DNA from: DATFVA01 sp963764235
GTDB taxonomy: Bacteria > Bacteroidota > Ignavibacteria > Ignavibacteriales > Ignavibacteriaceae
NCBI GenBank assembly: GCA_963764235.1
Contig: CAVXRO010000004.1
Coordinates: forward strand, 124,001 to 188,000
Length of the DNA: 64,000 nucleotides
Reading direction: 5' to 3'
Translations under genes and position numbers: made by a program
Shown: positions 8,331 through 16,652 of the stretch, piece after piece
How positions within the stretch are numbered: the first letter of the stretch is position 1
Layout: each line of letters opens with the position of its first letter
The notes under the pieces: generated by a model
Databases searched by the model: none
Told to the model about the DNA's origin: nothing
Seen by the model: the letters and a program-made list of their open reading frames with translations, nothing else

Positions 8331-8837
8331 TTAATTAGTGTTTATTTTATTTTTTAATTCCATTAAAGGGAACCACCTGGCATCAGTCTCATTTTTACTG
8401 CAGGAGCAGTCGCCTTCATTCAGATTTTTGCCGCATCGGCTGCAAAGACCTTTACATTCCTCGCTGCATAGTTTCTTCATCGGTACTGCTAATATCGCAA
8501 AGTCCTTTACATCATCAGAAATATCGATTGAATCAGCTTCTGCAGAAAGATAAGCAATATTATCCGATTCAGTTTCAACGGGTTCAACTCTCAGCATATA
8601 AACCATCTCGTATTCTGCGCGAAGCGGTCTGCTGAATGAGGCAGTACATCTGTCGCATTCAAAAACAGTATTTACTAAAATTGAAGAATCAAGGATTAAT
8701 TGATTGTGAACTTTGTTAATCTCAACATCTACTTCAATATTTCCTTCAAAAGGGGATTCCAATCCAATCGAGTTTACCGGCTCGACGAACCTGAATTGAT
8801 GACTTCCGTCACTCAGATTCGAAATCTTAATTTTCAT
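8331..8837 (-). CDS. yceD: YceD/DUF177 family protein
   Basis: A 168-residue member of the DUF177 (YceD) family, whose members are linked to 23S rRNA accumulation and are nearly always found next to rpmF, as here (14-bp gap). The visible metal-binding-like cysteines are CDRC near the middle and a C-terminal cluster (CSEECKGLCSRCGK, then DCSCS). The start is an ATG at 8837. It is probably the first gene of the rpmF-plsX-fab operon. The molecular function is not firmly known, and the symbol is used by analogy with the E. coli gene. Confidence 0.85.
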   Translation of the reverse strand: MKIKISNLSDGSHQFRFVEPVNSIGLESPFEGNIEVDVEINKVHNQLILDSSILVNTVFECDRCTASFSRPLRAEYEMVYMLRVEPVETESDNIAYLSAEADSIDISDDVKDFAILAVPMKKLCSEECKGLCSRCGKNLNEGDCSCSKNETDARWFPLMELKNKINTN

Positions 8838-9183
8838 TGTAAATTCTCACAATCTTTACAAAAAAACAGTTTGAAATATAGCCATACTTCCATATATAGT
8901 CAATAAATTAAGTACTGCACACTTTCTATTTACACACGGGTTTTAGCGAGATATAACCGTTTTTTTAATTCGTTACAGAACCCGAAGCCAGTGAAAATAA
9001 AGACTTAAAATACCTGACGGCAGCCCGTTACACTCTGGAGATGCCGGAACTCCCTGTAACGCTGTAACAAGTAAAAAAAGCAGACCTTAAAGAACCAGTA
9101 TTCCGGAATTTAGTTTATTTATACTATAGTTTATAAGGGTTGTATACTTTAAATTACAGTTTTATTTCTGATATCTAAATAAA
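8838..9183. other. Divergent intergenic region between yceD and the ABC exporter
   Basis: This is a 346-bp noncoding stretch between two divergent operons, so it should hold both promoters. No open frame or RNA gene was recognised. It contains four copies of a GTTACA/TGTAAC element (8971-9068) and, close to the ABC gene, a very AT-rich tract (about 9110-9180) suited to a promoter. Exact promoter boxes cannot be assigned with confidence. Confidence 0.55.
8971..9068. repeat. Four GTTACA/TGTAAC elements, two facing two
   Basis: CGTTACA occurs at 8971-8977 and 9026-9032, TGTAACG at 9055-9061 and TGTAAC at 9063-9068. The second and third copies form an inverted repeat that also contains inner GGAG/CTCC pairing around a 9-nt loop. 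This could be a regulator-binding array or an RNA hairpin. Confidence 0.5.
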
Positions 9184-10083
9184 ATGCTCACAGTCCGGAA
9201 TCTGACAAAACGATATAATGATGTGGTTGCCGTTAAGGATCTGAGTTTTACGGTAAGTGAAGGAAAGATTTTCGGTCTTCTGGGTCCCAATGGAGCGGGA
9301 AAAACAACTACGATAAGGACTGTTCTGAATATAATAAAACCTACATCCGGGGAGATCAGGTTCTACGATAAAAAAATTTCCAGGGACTTTTTTAATGTTA
9401 TCGGTTATCTCCCTGAAGACAGGGGTCTTTATAAGAAGAGCATGGTTGATGAGGTGATACTGTACTTCGCTGCTCTTAAGAATATGAGCAGGACAGATGC
9501 ACAAATGAGGCTTCAATTCTGGTTAAAAAAACTAGAGATATTACATTATAAAACAAAGAAAATAGAAGAACTTTCAAAAGGAAATCAGCAAAAGGTACAG
9601 TTTATCACCTCAGTAATACATAACCCCAGGCTCCTGATACTCGATGAACCTTTTACCGGCTTCGACCCTATTAACCAGCAGATCATCCGGGAAACAATCC
9701 TCTCTTTTGTCAGTGAGGGAAAGCTGATAATACTTTCCACTCACCAGATGGAGCTGGCAGAGAAAATGTGCTCTGATATACTGCTAATGAATAAGGGACA
9801 GGAGGTATGCAGCGGATCGCTTTCTCAGCTGAAGAAAAACTTCGGAGGAAATATGGTTGAAATAGGATTTGAAGGAAACAGCGAGGTCATAAAAAACTTA
9901 AGTTATGTTAAGGGAATTGACGACTATAACAATTTTGCCGAGGTTCAACTGAGAGATTCCATAGAACCATATATTTTCTTGAGAGATGTATCGGACAAAA
10001 TAAAGGTCAGGTATTTCAAGGTGATTGAACCAACTCTGAATAAAATATTCATTGATATGATCAGGCAGAGTGCGGTCAGCTGA
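9184..10083 (+). CDS. ABC-2 type exporter, ATP-binding subunit
   Basis: This 299-residue cytoplasmic ATPase powers an exporter together with the next gene. The Walker A motif GPNGAGKT is at about residues 35-42, the signature motif is LSKGNQQKVQ, Walker B is LLILDEPFTGFD and the switch histidine is in LSTHQME. The C-terminal 80 residues form the extension seen in NatA/DrrA-like subunits, and sequence and layout most resemble the NatAB sodium-export family. The substrate is not known. The permease start overlaps this gene's stop, so the two are coupled. Confidence 0.92.
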   Translation: MLTVRNLTKRYNDVVAVKDLSFTVSEGKIFGLLGPNGAGKTTTIRTVLNIIKPTSGEIRFYDKKISRDFFNVIGYLPEDRGLYKKSMVDEVILYFAALKNMSRTDAQMRLQFWLKKLEILHYKTKKIEELSKGNQQKVQFITSVIHNPRLLILDEPFTGFDPINQQIIRETILSFVSEGKLIILSTHQMELAEKMCSDILLMNKGQEVCSGSLSQLKKNFGGNMVEIGFEGNSEVIKNLSYVKGIDDYNNFAEVQLRDSIEPYIFLRDVSDKIKVRYFKVIEPTLNKIFIDMIRQSAVS

Positions 10084-11324
10084 TGAAAAAGGTTTTTGAA
10101 ATATCAAGGTGGGAGTTCCTGGAAAAAGTTAAAACCAGGGCTTTTATTCTATCACTTATTATAACCCCGGCGCTGGTAATTCTCGTTTCTATCGGCGGCA
10201 CATTAATTTCGGCAAACGAACAGGAGACAACAAAAGCGATTGGAATAATTGACTCTTCTATGGTTTATTACTTTCCGCTTTCCCAAGCGCTTGAAGACTA
10301 TAGACTGGATAACGGCCAACCATCCTATGTGGTTTTTAACCTTAATCACTCGACAGAAGAGTTTAAAGAAAACATCGAAACGGCTGACCGTGACGTATAT
10401 AAAAATAAGATAGCCGGATATATACTGTTAAAAAATTATGGGGATTCGCTTGATGTTCAGTACAGAAGCAGCAGCTCCGGCAGCTTCAAGGATGTTCAGA
10501 GGATTGAAAATGCTGTAAAAGAGGTGAGGATTAAGATAGGTCTCTCTAAACTGGGTATTAACCCTGAACTGCTGAGTTCATCCTTCGGAAATATAACGGT
10601 TGACCAGGTGACAGTAAAGGAAGGGGATCAGGTTAAGCAGTCGGACTTTTTATCAGAATTCCTCTCTGCAATAGTATTTATTATGCTTCTGCTGATGATG
10701 ATAATATATTCAGGACAAATGCTGGTACGAAGTCTCGTTGAGGAGAAATCCAATAAACTTATTGAGATTTTAATTTCCAGCTGTACACCTGAAGAACTTC
10801 TCGCCGGAAAGATACTTGGACTCAGCGCACTGGGACTTTTCCAGATGTTCATATGGACCTGCATTGGAATAGCGCTTGCAGGCAGCTCTGTTATCCCTCC
10901 ATCAGCTTTTAATAATTTCTTCATTATGCTGGTTTATTTTATTCTGGGGTTCCTGTTCTATACAGCTCTGTTTGTCGGGATAGGTTCTATTGTAACTACC
11001 GAGCAGGAAGCACAGCAGATTACAAGTTATCTTAGTCTGATCTTGGTTTTACCTATTGCTATTTCGGCATCTGCTATTTTTAACCCTAATTCAATACTTG
11101 TTGAGGTATTGTCGTTTATTCCGTTAACCATTCCCGCTATTATGCTGTTAAAAATTAATGTTATTGATGTACCTTCTATCGAAATTTTTTCGACCATAAT
11201 AATCATGATAGCTTCTATATATATTACTATATTAGCAGCAGCGAAAATATTCAGAATCGGGATACTCTCTTACGGTAAAAAACCTGGAATTAAAGAACTC
11301 ATCTCATGGATAAAGGAAAAATAG
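10083..11324 (+). CDS. ABC-2 type exporter, permease subunit (NatB-like)
   Basis: A 413-residue membrane protein with one N-terminal membrane segment (about 20-40), a large extracytoplasmic domain (about 45-195) and five or so membrane segments in the C-terminal half. This is the layout of ABC2_membrane_3/NatB permeases. The motif SLVEEKSNKLIEILISS, typical of this family, lies after the second membrane segment. It is encoded one base into the stop of the ATPase gene. The substrate is unknown; sodium or a small lipophilic compound are both possible. Confidence 0.88.
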   Translation: MKKVFEISRWEFLEKVKTRAFILSLIITPALVILVSIGGTLISANEQETTKAIGIIDSSMVYYFPLSQALEDYRLDNGQPSYVVFNLNHSTEEFKENIETADRDVYKNKIAGYILLKNYGDSLDVQYRSSSSGSFKDVQRIENAVKEVRIKIGLSKLGINPELLSSSFGNITVDQVTVKEGDQVKQSDFLSEFLSAIVFIMLLLMMIIYSGQMLVRSLVEEKSNKLIEILISSCTPEELLAGKILGLSALGLFQMFIWTCIGIALAGSSVIPPSAFNNFFIMLVYFILGFLFYTALFVGIGSIVTTEQEAQQITSYLSLILVLPIAISASAIFNPNSILVEVLSFIPLTIPAIMLLKINVIDVPSIEIFSTIIIMIASIYITILAAAKIFRIGILSYGKKPGIKELISWIKEK

Positions 11325-11343
11325 TCTACAAATAAGAGGAACT

Positions 11344-12297
11344 GTGTTTTTCATAGCTTCATTATTAGCCGCCATAATACCAATGGCCACCTATCTAATG
11401 ATAATCTGGCGTATTGACAGGTATGACAGGGAGCCGTTCAGTCTTGTAATCATAAACTATATTTATGGGGCTGTGGGAGCTATACTGCTGGCTATTATAG
11501 GCAGCGGTCTGGTGACTGGCCTTCTCTCTTTCATAATAAATAATGAGGAAATGGTTCTGAGAGTTCAGACTATCATTGTCGCCCCGGTTGTCGAGGAAAC
11601 AACCAAAGGCTTCTTCCTCTTCCTGATGATAGCTAATAAAAAATTCGACAATATAACCGATGGAATAGTATACGGCGGGGCGATAGGACTTGGCTTCGGT
11701 ATGACAGAAAACTTCTTTTATTTTCTTTTCTATTCTCAATCGTTCACTGACTGGCTGAGCATCGTTATCATAAGAACGCTTTTTTCCGGCGTAATGCATT
11801 GCGTATCTACAGGAACCCTCGGAGCATTCCTCGGTTATGCAAAGTTTAAACCCAGAATAGTAAAGCTCACCTTTCCTGTCCTGGGTCTTGCAGTTGCCAT
11901 GTTTATACACTTTCTTTGGAATCTTTCAGTCAGTTTCGAATCGACAGCCATACTGGGATTCTTATTTATGATTTTTACCATCGCTGTTTTCATAACCGTT
12001 TTTTCAATTTCACTTCTCGGAGAACGGAAAATCATTTTCAGGGAACTGCTGCCCGAAACAGAATCCGGTCTTATTCCTCAGTCACACCTGCTTATACTTA
12101 ACTCCAGGAGAAGAAATAGACTTGGATGGATTGATGAAAGTATCCGGAAATTATATATTAGTGCGGCTACTACACTGGCGTTCAGAAAAATGCAGGCACG
12201 GAATTCAAGCGGTTTAAGCAAGAACTACTACGAACAGGACATTGAGCATTACAGAATCTTTATCAGAAATTTATTATCGGGTATACGGCCGGGCTAA
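11344..12297 (+). CDS. PrsW-family intramembrane metalloprotease-like protein
   Basis: This 317-residue protein has about seven membrane segments in the first 235 residues. The PrsW-type active-site features are visible: EETTK (about residues 84-88), a second motif GMTENFFYF, a conserved His in SGVMHCVSTG and a later His in FIHFLWN. PrsW in Bacillus cleaves an anti-sigma factor; related family members have other targets. About 80 hydrophilic residues follow the membrane part. The start is a GTG with AGAGGAA upstream. It follows the exporter by 19 bp. No obvious anti-sigma substrate is encoded nearby. Confidence 0.82.
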   Translation: MFFIASLLAAIIPMATYLMIIWRIDRYDREPFSLVIINYIYGAVGAILLAIIGSGLVTGLLSFIINNEEMVLRVQTIIVAPVVEETTKGFFLFLMIANKKFDNITDGIVYGGAIGLGFGMTENFFYFLFYSQSFTDWLSIVIIRTLFSGVMHCVSTGTLGAFLGYAKFKPRIVKLTFPVLGLAVAMFIHFLWNLSVSFESTAILGFLFMIFTIAVFITVFSISLLGERKIIFRELLPETESGLIPQSHLLILNSRRRNRLGWIDESIRKLYISAATTLAFRKMQARNSSGLSKNYYEQDIEHYRIFIRNLLSGIRPG

Positions 12298-12999
12298 ATG
12301 ACTAAATCTAATTCCTGTATCTGCCTGTTCCCTCTTTTCCCGTTATTTAATAACGACAAACTGCCTTTATTTGAATCAATGAGCAGTAAAGATTCCTCTC
12401 TTCTGTATTCAATCCTGTACGAAAATTATATTGAAATTCTGGAAGAAGCAGCAGTTAATTCCACCGTCATCTTCTGCTTTGATAAAATGGATAAGAATAG
12501 ACTCCCTGAACATATCGCCGATAAAGTTACAGACATACACTGGATCGACACATATGATCTTAACAGTGAACTAAAAAATTGTAATGAAAAATATTTTAAG
12601 AAATTCAGCAACAACCTCCTGATATTCGCTCATTCAATCGGTTTATCTTATCCGGATATAAAAAAGACCTTTACCTTGCTGGAAATGGACGATGAATCCA
12701 TAATGCTTGGAAGAGACGGTGATGAAAGGGTTGCATTCCTGGGTTTTAATAACTACAATGAAGAGATCATGGGATCTATTTCCGAAGACAGGAACCATTA
12801 CAATGAGCTGCTTATCAGGGCCGGCAGGTATGATAATTTTGTTCATGCGCTCAGCAATTTTATGCTGATTGAAAATAAAAGCGACTTTAAAAAACTTTAC
12901 GAAGAACTCTCCAGAAAAGAAAGTCTTAACTACTGTAATCAGATCATTCACGAAAAATTCACCCACCTGTTTATTGAATATAAGGAAATGCTGAAATGA
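12298..12999 (+). CDS. Uncharacterised protein, possible divergent GT-A (DUF2064-like) fold
   Basis: A 233-residue soluble protein with no clear family signature. The layout is reminiscent of DUF2064 nucleotide-sugar transferase-like proteins: a hydrophobic strand at the N-terminus, a second strand STVIFCFDK at about 55-63, then NLLIFAHSIGLSYPDIKK at about 106-123 in the place of the usual GSDxP motif, and SIMLGRDGDERVAFLGF at about 134-150 in the place of the family's GPxxDGGYxxxG motif. The acidic metal ligands are not conserved, so an enzyme function is doubtful. It directly abuts prsW upstream and overlaps nadD by four bases downstream. Fold assignment is inference only. Confidence 0.6.
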   Translation: MTKSNSCICLFPLFPLFNNDKLPLFESMSSKDSSLLYSILYENYIEILEEAAVNSTVIFCFDKMDKNRLPEHIADKVTDIHWIDTYDLNSELKNCNEKYFKKFSNNLLIFAHSIGLSYPDIKKTFTLLEMDDESIMLGRDGDERVAFLGFNNYNEEIMGSISEDRNHYNELLIRAGRYDNFVHALSNFMLIENKSDFKKLYEELSRKESLNYCNQIIHEKFTHLFIEYKEMLK

Positions 13000-13574
13000 G
13001 CAGTATTGCGATCTATGGGGGAACCTTTGACCCTGTGCATCATGGACATCTGATAACTGCACAGTCAGTTCTTGAACTCCGCAACCTTGATAAAATTATT
13101 TTCATACCAAGTTTCATTTCTCCTCACAAGCAGGATGTTAAAGCTTCAGCAGCTGAACACAGAGTTAATATGCTGAAACTGGCCATCGAAAATATTCCTA
13201 ACTTTGAATGGTCCGATTTCGAAATAAACAGGGAAAGTGTCTCATATACTATTGATACTCTTAAAGAATTAAAGAACCAGTACGATCACATTGAACTAAT
13301 CATCGGAGAAGATAATCTTCTGAGCTTTGATAAGTGGAAATCGCCAGAAAAGATAATAGAAATTGCCACTCTTCTGGTCCTGAGAAGAAGGACTGCAAGA
13401 GAAGCCGGGACTAAGTATCCCTACGAAGAAAAAGCTGTATTCCTGGAAACACCTAGAATTGATATAAGTGGAACCAGGATAAGAGAAAGGGTAAGAAAAG
13501 GACTGCCGATCAACTTCCTTGTACCGCAAAATGTAATGAGATATATTTATGAATCGAAATTATATAAGGAATAA
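12996..13574 (+). CDS. nadD: Nicotinate-nucleotide adenylyltransferase
   Basis: NadD joins nicotinate mononucleotide to ATP to form the NAD precursor deamido-NAD. The 192-residue product has the nucleotidyltransferase motif GGTFDPVHHGHL at about 8-19 and the C-terminal ISGTRIRERVRKG motif at about 160-172. The ATG overlaps the preceding stop (ATGA), indicating coupling. The length matches bacterial NadD. Confidence 0.95.
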   Translation: MSSIAIYGGTFDPVHHGHLITAQSVLELRNLDKIIFIPSFISPHKQDVKASAAEHRVNMLKLAIENIPNFEWSDFEINRESVSYTIDTLKELKNQYDHIELIIGEDNLLSFDKWKSPEKIIEIATLLVLRRRTAREAGTKYPYEEKAVFLETPRIDISGTRIRERVRKGLPINFLVPQNVMRYIYESKLYKE

Positions 13575-13576
13575 AA

Positions 13577-14497
13577 TTGAAAATACTGGTTACCGGCGGT
13601 GCCGGTTTTATTGCCTCCCATATTGTTGACGCTTTTATAGACGATGGTCATAATGTATTTGTACTTGACAACCTGTCATCAGGTTTTGAAAAGAATGTTA
13701 ATCCGAAAGCTGACTTTATTAAAGCTGACATACGTGACAAATCACTTTCAGATTTATTTGAAAAACAAAAATTTGATGTGGTAAGTCATCACGCTGCCCA
13801 GATGGATGTGAGACGTTCGGTGGCTGACCCCGCTTTTGATGCCGATACCAATATTATAGGAACTATCAATCTTCTGCAAAGCGCCGTAAAATGCAATGTT
13901 AAGAAACTTATGTTCGCATCTACCGGGGGTGCGATCTATGGAGAACAGGAATATTTCCCTGCAGATGAAAAGCATCCTACAGCTCCGTTATCACCTTACG
14001 GTATCTCAAAGCTTGCTGTAGAAAAATACCTTTTCTTTTATAAGACCCAGTATGATCTTAAATACTCAATCCTCCGGTATGCAAATATATACGGACCCAG
14101 ACAGAATCCTTACGGTGAGGCAGGAGTGGTTGCGATTTTTTCGAAGAAGCTGATAAACGGCGAACAGCCTGTTATTAATGGAAACGGGAAACAAACCCGT
14201 GATTACACCTATGTAAAGGATGTAGTTAAGGCAAATCTTCTTGCCCTCAACGATACAGTATCGGATATTTACAATGTAGGCACAGGCATGGAAACTGATG
14301 TTAATGAATTATTTGATTTGATTAACAATCTTGTGGACAAAGGTCAGGAGGAAAAGCACGGACCTGCGATGCGGGGGGAACAGATGCGCAGTGTGATCAC
14401 CTCGCAAAAACTGAAAGAAAAATTCGGCTGGGCGCCATCTACCACAATAAAAGAAGGATTAAAAAGAACTGTTGAATTTTTTAAAGAGAATGAATAA
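13577..14497 (+). CDS. NAD-dependent sugar epimerase/dehydratase (GalE-like)
   Basis: A 306-residue extended short-chain dehydrogenase. The NAD-binding motif TGGAGFIASH is at about 6-15, the catalytic Ser/Thr lies in FASTGGAIYG at about 112-121 and the YxxxK pair in SPYGISKLAVEKY at about 137-149. RYANIYGPRQ is typical of UDP-glucose 4-epimerase-type enzymes. The start is a TTG two bases after nadD. It probably makes a nucleotide sugar for surface glycans, but the exact substrate cannot be told from the sequence. It is shorter than classical GalE (about 338). Confidence 0.85.
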   Translation: MKILVTGGAGFIASHIVDAFIDDGHNVFVLDNLSSGFEKNVNPKADFIKADIRDKSLSDLFEKQKFDVVSHHAAQMDVRRSVADPAFDADTNIIGTINLLQSAVKCNVKKLMFASTGGAIYGEQEYFPADEKHPTAPLSPYGISKLAVEKYLFFYKTQYDLKYSILRYANIYGPRQNPYGEAGVVAIFSKKLINGEQPVINGNGKQTRDYTYVKDVVKANLLALNDTVSDIYNVGTGMETDVNELFDLINNLVDKGQEEKHGPAMRGEQMRSVITSQKLKEKFGWAPSTTIKEGLKRTVEFFKENE

Positions 14498-14502
14498 TAA
14501 AA

Positions 14503-15456
14503 ATGTCCTCTACACTACTACAGCAGAAATTAATAGAAGGCGACAGAAGAAGTATTGCCCGGGCTATAACAGTTGTTGAATCAAACGACCGAGGTTCATC
14601 AGAACTGCTCAAATCTATTTATCCGGAAACCGGTAATGCATATAGAATAGGAATAACCGGTCCTCCGGGTGCTGGTAAAAGTACAATAACCAACCAAGTC
14701 ACTAAGTATTTCAGATCATTGGGTAAAAAAGTCGGCATAATAGCAGTAGATCCCACAAGTCCTTTTACTGGAGGCGCCCTGCTAGGTGACCGTGTTAGAA
14801 TGAATGATATTGGGCAAGATCCCGGTGTGTTCATAAGAAGTATGGCTACACGGGGAAGTCTTGGAGGTTTGAGTAAAAAAGCAATTGATGCTGCTGATGT
14901 GCTTGATTCAGCCGGCTTTGATTTTATAATTCTTGAAACTGTTGGCGTGGGTCAATCGGAACTAGATATTGCAAATGCTGCCGATACAACCATAGTTGTA
15001 CTTGTTCCCGAATCCGGCGACGCAGTTCAGGCAATGAAAGCGGGATTGATGGAGATTGCTGACTTTTTTGTCGTAAACAAAAGCGATCGTCCGGGCGCTG
15101 AGCAGGCAGTAACGGCGTTAAAAACAATACTGATGATGAAAGACCACGATGAAAACAGCTGGATGCCTGACATTATCAAAGCGGTCGCAGTTGAAAACAA
15201 AGGGATAAAAGAAATTGCTGTGGAGATAGAACGTCACAGGGAATACCTCAACCGCCAGAATAAATTGCTGAAGAGAAGAGAAGAGAGAACCAAGGTCAGA
15301 ATAAGAAATATCGTTGAGGAAAAAATAAGAGAGGAATTATGGAGCGGGACTGGTGAAAAATCATTAAATTCATCTATTGATAAGGTAGTTTTAGGTAATA
15401 TCTCGCCTTATCATATTGCCGAGGAAATTATTGAACATTATAAGAACCAGGGTTAA
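14503..15456 (+). CDS. meaB: MeaB/ArgK-family GTPase, methylmalonyl-CoA mutase chaperone
   Basis: This G3E-family GTPase loads and protects the cobalamin cofactor of methylmalonyl-CoA mutase. In the 317-residue protein the P-loop GPPGAGKST is at about 53-61, followed by the family motif AVDPTSPFTGGALLGDRVRM, then ETVGVGQSE and the specificity motif NKSD. The mutase itself is not in the window. The following two genes, an acyl-CoA dehydrogenase and an acyl-CoA carboxylase subunit, fit a propionate or branched-chain amino acid breakdown cluster. Confidence 0.93.
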   Translation: MSSTLLQQKLIEGDRRSIARAITVVESNDRGSSELLKSIYPETGNAYRIGITGPPGAGKSTITNQVTKYFRSLGKKVGIIAVDPTSPFTGGALLGDRVRMNDIGQDPGVFIRSMATRGSLGGLSKKAIDAADVLDSAGFDFIILETVGVGQSELDIANAADTTIVVLVPESGDAVQAMKAGLMEIADFFVVNKSDRPGAEQAVTALKTILMMKDHDENSWMPDIIKAVAVENKGIKEIAVEIERHREYLNRQNKLLKRREERTKVRIRNIVEEKIREELWSGTGEKSLNSSIDKVVLGNISPYHIAEEIIEHYKNQG

Positions 15457-15476
15457 AAATAATAAGGAGAGCTCAG

Positions 15477-16646
15477 ATGGAAGTTTTAGAAAATCCATTT
15501 CTTGCTGAATTAACGGAAAACCAGCAGATCATTAAAAACACTATCCGTGAATTCGCGGAAAAAAATATCCGGCCCGTTGTAATGAAATACGACGAGTCAC
15601 AGGAATTCCCTATGGAATTAATAAAACAGCTGGGAGAACTGGGATTTATGGGGGTAATTTTCCCCGAGGAATACGGGGGTGCGGGACTTGGATATGTTGA
15701 ATTCGCAATAATAGTTGAGGAACTCGGAAGAGTAGATCCCTCCATCTCACTATCTGTGGCGGCCCACAACGGCTTGGGCACAAACCACATCTTCCGGTTC
15801 GGCAATGAAGAACAAAAGAAAAAATACCTCCCTGACCTGATAGCTGGAAGAAAAGTAGCCGCCTGGGGATTAACAGAATCCTCCTCCGGCAGCGATGCAG
15901 CCGGGATGAAATCTTTCGCTGAAAAGAAGGATGGTTATTACCTGCTGAACGGAAGCAAGACTTTTACAACGCATGGTACTGTCGGGGAAACCGCAGTTAT
16001 AATGGCAATAACGAATAAAGAAAAAGGAAAAAAAGGTATTTCCGCATTCATCCTGGAAAAAGGTATGGAGGGTTTTATTGTCGGAAAGAAAGAAAATAAG
16101 CTTGGAATGCGCGCCAGCGATACAACTCAGCTTACATTCGAAAACTGCAAAGTACCCGCTGAAAATCTTCTTGGTGAAGAAGGTGAAGGCTTTATCCAGG
16201 CGATGAAAATTTTAGAAGGCGGAAGAATCTCAATAGCTGCACTGAGTGTGGGACTTGCACAGGGTGCCCTGGATGCAGCATTGAAATACAGCCAGGAGAG
16301 AAAACAGTTTAATAAGTCTCTAAGCGAATTCCAGGCAACACAGTTTAAGCTCGCTGAGATGGCCGTGAATATAGACGCTGCGCGACTCCTTACTCTACGT
16401 GCCGCTGCAATGAAGGATAAAGGACTCCCGAACCAGAAGGAAGCCGCAATGGCAAAACTATTCGCAAGTGAAATTGCGGAAAAAGCCTCCAGTGAGGCTG
16501 TGCAGATTCACGGAGGTTACGGCTTTATAAAAGACTACCCTGTCGAGAAATTTTATCGTGATGTAAAGCTTTTAACAATCGGCGAAGGTACTTCTGAAAT
16601 TCAGAGAATTGTTATTTCAAGAGAGCTATTATCAAACGGAAAATAG
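15477..16646 (+). CDS. Acyl-CoA dehydrogenase, short-chain type
   Basis: A 389-residue FAD enzyme that introduces a trans-2 double bond into acyl-CoA and passes electrons to electron-transfer flavoprotein. The FAD/substrate motif WGLTESSSGSDA is at about 131-142, and the C-terminal segment IHGGYGFIKDYPVEKFYRD precedes LLTIGEGTSEIQ, whose Glu is in the place of the catalytic base of short-chain enzymes. The ATG is preceded by AAGGAGAG. With the following carboxylase it may act in leucine, isoleucine/valine or butyrate breakdown; the precise substrate is not determined. Confidence 0.93.
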   Translation: MEVLENPFLAELTENQQIIKNTIREFAEKNIRPVVMKYDESQEFPMELIKQLGELGFMGVIFPEEYGGAGLGYVEFAIIVEELGRVDPSISLSVAAHNGLGTNHIFRFGNEEQKKKYLPDLIAGRKVAAWGLTESSSGSDAAGMKSFAEKKDGYYLLNGSKTFTTHGTVGETAVIMAITNKEKGKKGISAFILEKGMEGFIVGKKENKLGMRASDTTQLTFENCKVPAENLLGEEGEGFIQAMKILEGGRISIAALSVGLAQGALDAALKYSQERKQFNKSLSEFQATQFKLAEMAVNIDAARLLTLRAAAMKDKGLPNQKEAAMAKLFASEIAEKASSEAVQIHGGYGFIKDYPVEKFYRDVKLLTIGEGTSEIQRIVISRELLSNGK

Positions 16647-16652
16647 AAACTA

